From the NCBI GenBank assembly GCA_903866425.1, contig CAIPNN010000216.1, positions 1-5,059 on the forward strand: 5,059 bases of DNA, in the 5' to 3' direction. The notes under the pieces were generated by a model that saw nothing but the letters and a program-made list of their open reading frames with translations, did not search any database and was not told where the DNA came from. Below are positions 1 to 5,059 of this stretch, piece by piece (within the stretch, counting starts at the first letter, position 1; each line of letters opens with the position of its first letter). This DNA is from an uncultured Actinomycetes bacterium. GTDB taxonomy: Bacteria > Actinomycetota > Thermoleophilia > Miltoncostaeales > Miltoncostaeaceae. The translations under genes and the position numbers were made by a program.

Positions 1-59
1 CCATCACGTCAACGCCATCCGGAATGGAATCGGCCGAGTGGCCCGCCTGCACGTCGGCA
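1..59. repeat. 59-bp direct repeat, edge copy (misplaced murC N-terminal sequence)
   Basis: Bases 1-59 are identical to bases 1063-1121 in the same orientation; identity ends at base 60 (A here, C at 1122). The true repeat could extend beyond the window edge. On the minus strand it reads ADVQAGHSADSIPDGVDVM, which belongs near residue 50 of MurC, but it follows residue 402 in the C-terminal domain. The likeliest explanation is a false join at a contig end. Confidence 0.97.
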
Positions 60-1264
60 AGGAGCGGCACGTACATCACCTCGGCCGGACCCTTCACCGA
101 TTGCAGCACCATGGCGCCGTCCACCCCGGGGTCGGGCTCTTCTCGCGCCGCGTAGATGTCGGTGACCACCACCACGTCTGCCAATGACAGCGCCTGCCCG
201 AACTCGGTGGCAAGTGCACGGGTGCGCGAGAACAGGTGCGGCTGGAACACCGCCACCACACGGCCGGGGTGAATGCCGCGTGCAGCGGTGAGCGTGGCCG
301 CCACCTCAACCGGATGGTGCGCGTAGTCGTCCACCACGCGCACGCCGGCGGCCTCACCCTTGTGCTCAAAACGGCGGCCCACGCCGGCGAATGGTGCGAT
401 GCGCACCGCGGCCTCTGCGGGCGATACCCCGCACCAGTCGGCAAGCGCGATGGCACATGCCGCGTTGGCCCGGTTGTGCGCGCCGGGAGCGGCAAGCGCA
501 AGTGTCACGCGCGATCCGTCGGCCAGCACAAGATCGTCGCCATCCACCCTGCCCCACGCGCTCGCGGTGTCGCCCAGCAGGCGGACCGGGCAAGGGGCAT
601 CGGCCGCCAGCCGCCATGCACGTTCGTCAGGGCCGGCCACCAGCAGCCCATCTGCGGGCAGGCCGGCAATGAACTCGGCAAACACGGCCTCGACATCCTC
701 AATGGACGCGTAGGTGGAGTGGTGGTCATGGTCGACGTTGAGCAGAATGGCGGCCTGCACCGGAAGGCGCAGCAGCGACCGGTCGCTCTCGTCGGCCTCG
801 GCGCAGAACCATGGCCCCTCGCCCCAGGCCGCACCTGTGCCATCGCCCCACGGAATCTCGGCACCCACGCAGAGGGTGGCGTGGTCAAGTGCCAGCGACA
901 GCATCGCCGTGGTGGTGCTCTTGCCGTGGGCACCGGCAACGGCAAGACCGCGGTGCCCCTGCATGAGCAGCGCCAGCAGATCGGATCGGTGAATGACGTC
1001 GATGCCGCGCTCGTGGGCGGCCACCACCTCGGGGTTGGTGTCGGGAATGGCGGTGGACACCACCATCACGTCAACGCCATCCGGAATGGAATCGGCCGAG
1101 TGGCCCGCCTGCACGTCGGCACCCGCCGCGCGCAGCGCCAGCAGCGCCGGGCCCTCCTCGCGGTCAGTGCCCGACACCGCCCAGCCCTGCCTCAGCGCAA
1201 GCAGGCCAAGTGCGCTCATGCCAGCGCCACCAGCACCGACCAGATGAATGGTGCGCACACTCAC
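1..1264 (-). CDS. murC: UDP-N-acetylmuramate--L-alanine ligase, 3' end missing and chimeric at the window edge
   Basis: MurC is the cytoplasmic ligase that uses ATP to join L-alanine to UDP-MurNAc, the first stem-peptide step. The frame opens with GTG at 1264 and gives 421 codons without a stop before the edge. Visible are the N-terminal nucleotide-fold loop HLVGAGGAGMSAL (residues 7-19), VVSTAIP (68-74), the ATP P-loop GAHGKSTTTAML (111-122), EADESDRSLLRL (156-167), NVDHDHHSTY (176-185), GAHNRANAACA (261-271) and the C-terminal domain motifs GVGRRFEHKG (294-303), DDYAHHPVE (312-320) and FQPHLFSRT (340-348). MurC is usually about 450-480 residues. Authentic sequence appears to stop near residue 402-405; the last 19 or so residues copy residues 49-67 (see repeat). 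The GTG overlaps the murG stop (GTGA) and has a Shine-Dalgarno sequence inside murG. MurC identity is secure; the left end is not. Confidence 0.96.
   Translation of the reverse strand, partial: MSVRTIHLVGAGGAGMSALGLLALRQGWAVSGTDREEGPALLALRAAGADVQAGHSADSIPDGVDVMVVSTAIPDTNPEVVAAHERGIDVIHRSDLLALLMQGHRGLAVAGAHGKSTTTAMLSLALDHATLCVGAEIPWGDGTGAAWGEGPWFCAEADESDRSLLRLPVQAAILLNVDHDHHSTYASIEDVEAVFAEFIAGLPADGLLVAGPDERAWRLAADAPCPVRLLGDTASAWGRVDGDDLVLADGSRVTLALAAPGAHNRANAACAIALADWCGVSPAEAAVRIAPFAGVGRRFEHKGEAAGVRVVDDYAHHPVEVAATLTAARGIHPGRVVAVFQPHLFSRTRALATEFGQALSLADVVVVTDIYAAREEPDPGVDGAMVLQSVKGPAEVMYVPLLADVQAGHSADSIPDGVDVM
1063..1121. repeat. 59-bp direct repeat, internal copy (native site in murC)
   Basis: This is the native copy, encoding MurC residues 49-67 on the minus strand. 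It leads smoothly into VVSTAIPDTNPE, the expected continuation of the N-terminal domain. Its partner is at 1-59, exactly 1062 nt (354 codons) away, so both copies are in the same reading frame. Confidence 0.97.
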
Positions 1265-2340
1265 CTGCGAGCCACCTGCTGCACCAGGTCGGCGATGCGC
1301 TCAGCGGCATCGGGGCGCGCAGCATGGCGTGCAGCCTCACCCATGGCCTCAAGGCGGTGGCGGTCAACCAGCAGCGCGCCAACGATCTCCTTCAGGCGAT
1401 CGGCGGTGCACTCGGAATCGGGCAGCAGGATGGCGGCACCGGCATCGGCCAGCCACTGCGCGTTGCCGGTCTGGTGGTCGGCGGTGGCGTGCGGGTACGG
1501 AATGAGGATGGACGGGCGGCCGATAGCCGCGAGTTCGAATACCGACCCACCCGAGCGCGAGATCACCAGATCGGCTGCCGCAACCGCTGCGGGATAGTCG
1601 TCGAGGAACCCGTACACGTGGTACCGCGGGCCGCCACCGGCATCGGCAGCGCGTTCACGCACATCGGCCTCATTGCGCGCCCCTGCCACGTGCACCACCT
1701 CAAATGGCGGGCTGGGGCAGAAGGCGCCGAGCACGGCGTCGTTGATCGACTGCGCGCCCTGGCTGCCCCCGGCGACCAGCACGCAGACGCCCGTCGGGGC
1801 AAGGCCCAGGCGGCGGCGCCCATCGGCACGGTTGGCATCGCGCACCGCCCGCCCCACCGGACGGCCTGTCACCACGTACTTGCGGCTGGTGCGTCCGGCA
1901 ATGGGGAACGCCAGCGCAACCCGCTTGGCAAATGGTGCGGCGAGGCGGTTGGCAAGACCAAAGCGCGAGTCGGCCTCCGTCAGCACCACGCGCCGACGCG
2001 TGAGGCGGCCTGCGATGGCCGCCGGACCCGCCATGTAGCCACCGCCCCCCACCACCACGTCGGCGTGGCGGTGGCGCAGCACCTTCATCATGCGCGGCAC
2101 AGCGAGCGCGGCCTGCAGCGCGGTGCGGAAGTTGCGCAGCGACAGGCGTCGGTCGAACCCGCGCAGCGGCACGTGGTCTTCGGGGTAGCCGTACTGCTCG
2201 GGGATGCCTGAACCCGCGCGGCCACCAACGCCGACGAAGCTCACATCATGGCCTCGGGAGCGGAGCTCCTCAGCCAGCGCGAGCGCCGGCATGATGTGCC
2301 CGGCGGTTCCGCCCGCCGCGATCACCACGCGAAGTGCCAT
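1261..2340 (-). CDS. murG: UDP-GlcNAc:lipid I GlcNAc transferase (lipid II synthase)
   Basis: MurG is a peripheral membrane GT-B glycosyltransferase that moves GlcNAc from UDP-GlcNAc to lipid I on the cytoplasmic face, giving lipid II. The 359-residue length is normal for the family. The N-terminal domain shows the glycine loop AGGTAGHIMPALALAEEL (residues 9-26, conserved His15) and a second loop GGGGYMAGP (98-106). The C-terminal donor domain shows GGSQGAQSIN (191-200), SRSGGSVFELAAIGRPS (261-277, Glu269) and PYPHATADHQTGNA (281-294), the UDP-GlcNAc site. The acceptor-side motif usually written HEQN reads TEADSRFGLANRL (121-133). The frame is open further upstream to 2382, but I chose ATG 2340 because MALRVVIAAGG matches the family N-terminus and GAGGGGGG lies just upstream. 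The first 71 nt overlap the ftsW tail; the TGA overlaps the murC GTG. Confidence 0.97.
   Translation of the reverse strand: MALRVVIAAGGTAGHIMPALALAEELRSRGHDVSFVGVGGRAGSGIPEQYGYPEDHVPLRGFDRRLSLRNFRTALQAALAVPRMMKVLRHRHADVVVGGGGYMAGPAAIAGRLTRRRVVLTEADSRFGLANRLAAPFAKRVALAFPIAGRTSRKYVVTGRPVGRAVRDANRADGRRRLGLAPTGVCVLVAGGSQGAQSINDAVLGAFCPSPPFEVVHVAGARNEADVRERAADAGGGPRYHVYGFLDDYPAAVAAADLVISRSGGSVFELAAIGRPSILIPYPHATADHQTGNAQWLADAGAAILLPDSECTADRLKEIVGALLVDRHRLEAMGEAARHAARPDAAERIADLVQQVARR
1272..1277 (-). promoter_or_regulatory. Ribosome binding site of murC
   Basis: On the minus strand AGGTGG lies 7 nt before the murC GTG at 1264, inside the last codons of murG. It supports GTG 1264 as the start. A second in-frame GTG two codons later (1258) is possible but less well spaced. 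Confidence 0.65.
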
Positions 2341-3550
2341 TGCCCCCCTCGACGACGCTGAGATTCCTGACCCGCTTGGCACGTGCCCGCCTGCCGATGC
2401 CGACGAGGATCCCGGATGCTGCGGCGAAGACGACGAGGCTACTCCCCCCGTAACTCATGAACGGGAGCGGCACCCCGGTCACGGGAAGCATGCCGAGCAC
2501 CGCACCCAGATTGACGATCGACTGCAGCCCGATGAGCGTTGTGAGGCCGCCGGCCAGCAGTCGCTGACGGCTGTCGGGGGCCGCCTGAGCGATACGGTAG
2601 CCGCTCCAGACGAGGGCGCCGATGAGGGCGATGACGCCAAAGATTCCGATGAGCCCAAGCTCCTCGCCCACGGTGGCCATGATCATGTCCGTGTGCGCCT
2701 CGGGCAGGTAGAAGACCTTCTGCATGCCATTGCCGAGCCCGGTGCCGCCCACGCCACCCGACCCGATGGCAAGCTTGCTCTGCACGATCTGAAACCCGGC
2801 GCCCTGCGGATCGGCCCATGGGTCCATGAACGCAAACAGGCGCGAGCGGCGATACGGCTCGGCGGCGATCCCGATTGCTCCCGCCACGAGCGAACCAGCC
2901 GTAATGAGGCCCAGCAGACGCATCGGGGTGCCGGCAATCGCAAACATCGCAACGGCCACGCCCACGAGCACGATCGCCGTGCCGAGGTCGGGCTCCAGAA
3001 TGATGAGAGCGGCCATGGCGGCGACGAGCACGAGCGGCAGGCGCAGCACCTTCATGTCGTCGAGGCGCCCGGCGTGCTTGCAGAGATACGCGGTGAGCCA
3101 CAGGATGATGGCCAGCTTGGCGAACTCGGCGGGCTGCACCTGCACCGACCCCGCGCCGAGCCAGCGCCGCGATCCATTCACCATGATCCCGATGCCCGGG
3201 ATCATCACGAGCACCAGCAGACCGAAGCTCAGCATCACGGCGGGCTTGCCCCACGACAACAGACGCGAGGGCCTGAACCGCGCACAGGCCGCGAACACCA
3301 CGAGACCGATGAGCGCGTAAATACCCTGCCGGATGAGCAGCCCCTGCGGGCTGGCGTCCTTCAGCAGCGCGGTCGCACTTGACGCCGAATACACCATCAC
3401 CACGCCGATGCAGATGAGCATGAGGAGGGCGACCGTGAGCACCGCCTCGGGGGCGATGTCGTTGCTTCGACGGGCTGACGGGTTTGGCACGGGGATGATT
3501 TCGCCGCCCAGGCCCCGATTTCCTACCTTGCGCCGCACTCCCGTGCGCAT
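2270..3550 (-). CDS. ftsW: SEDS-family peptidoglycan glycosyltransferase FtsW
   Basis: FtsW is the septal SEDS polymerase that links lipid II into glycan strands with a partner class B penicillin-binding protein. The 426-residue frame holds about ten hydrophobic segments starting near residue 34. SEDS hallmarks are NGSRRWLGAGSVQVQPAEFAKLA (125-147, with an RRWL core), LEPDLGTA (185-192), DPWADPQGAGFQ (243-254), YLPEAHTDMIMA (281-292, whose Asp288 matches the proposed catalytic Asp), GEELG (295-299) and PVTGVPLPFMSYGGSS (356-371). RodA is the close paralogue; the position between murD and murG favours FtsW. The start is uncertain: ATG 3550 overlaps murD by 28 nt and has no well-spaced Shine-Dalgarno sequence, while GTG 3490 (residue 21) would still precede the first membrane segment and leave a 32-nt gap after murD. 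The tail from about residue 388 is Arg/Gly-rich and mostly translated from DNA that also encodes the MurG start. Confidence 0.95.
   Translation of the reverse strand: MRTGVRRKVGNRGLGGEIIPVPNPSARRSNDIAPEAVLTVALLMLICIGVVMVYSASSATALLKDASPQGLLIRQGIYALIGLVVFAACARFRPSRLLSWGKPAVMLSFGLLVLVMIPGIGIMVNGSRRWLGAGSVQVQPAEFAKLAIILWLTAYLCKHAGRLDDMKVLRLPLVLVAAMAALIILEPDLGTAIVLVGVAVAMFAIAGTPMRLLGLITAGSLVAGAIGIAAEPYRRSRLFAFMDPWADPQGAGFQIVQSKLAIGSGGVGGTGLGNGMQKVFYLPEAHTDMIMATVGEELGLIGIFGVIALIGALVWSGYRIAQAAPDSRQRLLAGGLTTLIGLQSIVNLGAVLGMLPVTGVPLPFMSYGGSSLVVFAAASGILVGIGRRARAKRVRNLSVVEGGNGTSRGDRGGRNRRAHHAGARAG
2347..2350 (-). promoter_or_regulatory. Ribosome binding site of murG
   Basis: On the minus strand GAGG, within the run GAGGGGGG (2350-2343), lies 6 nt before ATG 2340. 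It lies inside ftsW, decides the murG start over the upstream in-frame codon at 2382, and allows murG to be initiated independently of ftsW termination 71 nt further on. Confidence 0.7.
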
Positions 3551-4839
3551 TCGCGGAACACGTCTCCACGGTGCTCATACGACCTGAACTGGTCGAATGA
3601 CGCGCACGCCGGCGCCAACAGCACCACATCACCCGATTCGGCGCCTGCAAATGCCGCCTGCACCGCTGATTGGAGCCCCGGGTGTGACACCGATGTCAGG
3701 CCCACATCGCCCAGTGCAGCGGCAATTTCGGGCGCCGTCTGGCCGATGAGATGCGCAGCCTTCACCCCGCGTTGTGCGGCGGCGGCAAACCCGTCAAATG
3801 GCGTGCCCTTGCTGCTTCCACCGGCGATGAGGATCACCCGCTCGGGATACGCGTCGAGCGCCGCGATGGCCGCGGCCGGGTTGGTGGCCTTGGAGTCGTT
3901 CACGAAGGTGACGCCATTGGCGACACCCACCACCTCAAGCCGGTGCGGCACGCCGGGAAATGAGGCCAGGCCTGCGGCGATGTGGGCGGCATCGAGACCG
4001 GCATGCGCGGCCATCGCCGCAGCGGCCATCACGTTCTCGCGGTTATGCCCACCACGCAGAGGGATGTCGTCCCATGCAGCCACCAGCCCGAGGCCCGCGA
4101 CGTGCAGGCCGCCCTCAGCCCAGGCCACCGCCTCTGGGCCCGGCGCGCCCTCCGCCGCGATCCTGCGGGCGGGCGCGGCCCCGGGCGAGGCATCACCAGT
4201 GGGGAGGATTGCCAGGTCGCCGGGCTGCTGATTGGCGAAGAGGTTGCGCTTGGCAGCGGCATAGGCCGCCATGTCGGGGTACCGGTCCAGGTGGTCGGGC
4301 GTGATGTTCAACAGCACCGCGGCGCGCGGACGGAACGTGGGGACGTCTTCCAACTGGAACGACGAGCACTCCACCACCAACCAGGCGTCGGGACCCACCT
4401 CTCCCGCCAGCCCGCTGAGCGGCGTGCCCTGATTGCCACAGGCCACGGCCTCCAGGCCACCGGCACGCAGCAGGTGCGCGAGCAGTTCGGTGGTGGTGGT
4501 CTTGCCGTTGGTGCCCGTGATGCCCATGAGTGGGTTGGGCAGCACGCGCGATGCCAGCTCGATCTCGCTCCACACCGGCGTGCCCGCGGCGTACGCGGCG
4601 GCCAGGGGCGGCGCCTCACGCGGCACGCCAGGGCTTCGCACCACCACATCGGCCGGCACCGGTTCGTCAGACGGCGAACGCACCTCGACCCCGGCGGCGA
4701 TCAACTCGGGCGCGTCGACCTCGGCGCGGTCAACGGCCACCACGCTCCACCCCTCGCGCGCAAGCAGCAGCGCAGCGGCACGGCCCGACCGCGCCAACCC
4801 CACCACCAGGGCGCGCCCGGGAGCGGGGAGCCCGGTCAC
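3523..4839 (-). CDS. murD: UDP-N-acetylmuramoyl-L-alanine--D-glutamate ligase
   Basis: MurD is the cytoplasmic ligase that uses ATP to add D-glutamate to UDP-MurNAc-L-Ala. At 438 residues it has the usual length and all three Mur-ligase domains. Motifs in order are the N-terminal loop VVGLARSGRAAA (12-23), VVRSPGVP (66-73), SEIEL (91-95), the P-loop GITGTNGKTTTTELL (106-120), ECSSFQLE (157-164), NITPDHLDRY (178-187), AAKRNLF with Lys197 at the position of the carbamylated lysine, GGHNRENV (263-270), PGVPHRLE (295-302), NDSKATNP (314-321) and the C-terminal APACASFDQF and YEHRGDVF (409-428). These separate it from MurC, MurE and MurF. It starts with GTG at 4839, overlapping the mraY TGA as GTGA. 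I see no clear Shine-Dalgarno sequence before it, so translation probably depends on coupling to mraY. It ends with TAG inside the possible ftsW start region. Confidence 0.97.
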   Translation of the reverse strand: MTGLPAPGRALVVGLARSGRAAALLLAREGWSVVAVDRAEVDAPELIAAGVEVRSPSDEPVPADVVVRSPGVPREAPPLAAAYAAGTPVWSEIELASRVLPNPLMGITGTNGKTTTTELLAHLLRAGGLEAVACGNQGTPLSGLAGEVGPDAWLVVECSSFQLEDVPTFRPRAAVLLNITPDHLDRYPDMAAYAAAKRNLFANQQPGDLAILPTGDASPGAAPARRIAAEGAPGPEAVAWAEGGLHVAGLGLVAAWDDIPLRGGHNRENVMAAAAMAAHAGLDAAHIAAGLASFPGVPHRLEVVGVANGVTFVNDSKATNPAAAIAALDAYPERVILIAGGSSKGTPFDGFAAAAQRGVKAAHLIGQTAPEIAAALGDVGLTSVSHPGLQSAVQAAFAGAESGDVVLLAPACASFDQFRSYEHRGDVFRECARECGAR

Positions 4840-5059
4840 GTGGGCAGGGTGCGGAAGAACAGCGTGAAGCCGATGCCCGCGAACATCAGCGCCACCAGCC
4901 AGAACCGCACGATGATCTTGGTCTCACTCCACCCGGCCATCTCGAAGTGATGGTGCACCGGGGCCATGAGGAACACGCGGCGGCGGGTGCGCTTGAACAC
5001 GATCACCTGAATGAGCACCGACAGCGCCTCGATCACGAACATGCCGCCGATGAAGATGA
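4836..5059 (-). CDS. mraY: Phospho-MurNAc-pentapeptide transferase, C-terminal end only
   Basis: MraY is an integral membrane enzyme that moves phospho-MurNAc-pentapeptide from UDP onto undecaprenyl phosphate, making lipid I. Only the last 73 complete codons are in the window; the frame enters open from the right edge, and the full protein is normally 320-370 residues. The visible part has a hydrophobic segment (IFIGGMFVIEALSVLIQVIV), the short basic loop FKRTRRRVFLM, the diagnostic APVHHHFE triple-histidine motif, GWSETKIIVRFW, and a last membrane segment ending FFRTLPT. The internal ATG at 5042 is not the gene start because the family sequence continues upstream of it. The stop TGA (4838-4836) overlaps the GTG of murD. 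The identification is firm despite the truncation because the histidine motif and dcw position agree. Confidence 0.95.
   Translation of the reverse strand, partial: IFIGGMFVIEALSVLIQVIVFKRTRRRVFLMAPVHHHFEMAGWSETKIIVRFWLVALMFAGIGFTLFFRTLPT

Noticed and set aside
1..59. Attachment site or mobile-element terminal repeat
   Set aside because: Both copies are plain murC coding sequence, and the DNA between them is only murC with no integrase or transposase.
236..1597. 453-codon plus-strand open frame
   Set aside because: It lies antisense across murC and the end of murG, has low-complexity His/Arg/Gly-rich composition and no recognisable domain. It is a high-GC shadow.
1210..2211. 333-codon plus-strand open frame
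   Set aside because: Antisense to murG, with no family motifs; the minus-strand frame carries all the conserved MurG motifs.
2341..2382. 14-residue upstream extension of MurG from 2382
   Set aside because: The extension does not resemble MurG, and the ATG at 2340 has a well-placed ribosome binding site and the family N-terminus.
2204..3382. 392-codon plus-strand open frame rich in Glu, Asp and His
   Set aside because: It mirrors the hydrophobic codons of ftsW read antisense, which produces charged residues. No start signal or domain is seen.
2439..3650. 403-codon minus-strand open frame in another phase over ftsW
   Set aside because: Arg/His/Ala-rich with no membrane segments, while the neighbouring phase encodes a full SEDS protein.
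3982..4950. 322-codon plus-strand open frame
   Set aside because: Antisense shadow across murD and the end of mraY; composition is Gly/Arg/His-rich without motifs.

Overview
The window is an uninterrupted piece of a bacterial division and cell-wall (dcw) cluster. All genes lie on the minus strand. Reading from high to low coordinates, the order is mraY (3' end only), murD, ftsW, murG and murC (runs off the left edge). Every gene overlaps the next: mraY/murD by 4 nt, murD/ftsW by 28 nt (with the longest ftsW start), ftsW/murG by 71 nt and murG/murC by 4 nt. There is therefore no intergenic space, and I see no promoter, terminator, RNA gene, insertion sequence or CRISPR. The long plus-strand open frames are high-GC shadows of these genes.

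The genes form one pathway segment. MraY makes lipid I on the inner membrane face. MurC and MurD add the first (L-Ala) and second (D-Glu) residues of the stem peptide to UDP-MurNAc in the cytoplasm. MurG adds GlcNAc to lipid I to give lipid II. FtsW polymerises lipid II at the septum. murF (usually before mraY) and murB/ftsQ/ftsZ (usually after murC) are presumably outside the window.

The DNA is GC-rich (about two thirds by eye), uses GTG starts and encodes Ala/Arg-rich proteins. MurC motifs such as FQPHLFSRT, a MurG with TEADS where HEQN is usual, and a MraY tail with WSETKIIVRFW suggest an Actinomycetota lineage, possibly Thermoleophilia-like. This placement rests on remembered family sequences and is tentative.

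The one real anomaly is at the left edge. Bases 1-59 exactly repeat bases 1063-1121, which encode an N-terminal part of MurC, but they sit where the MurC C-terminal end should be. The copies are 1062 nt apart (354 codons), so the reading frame stays open across the junction and the expected C-terminal segment is missing. The likeliest cause is a false join at a contig end; an in-frame tandem duplication is the biological alternative. I found no sign of an undescribed system elsewhere.
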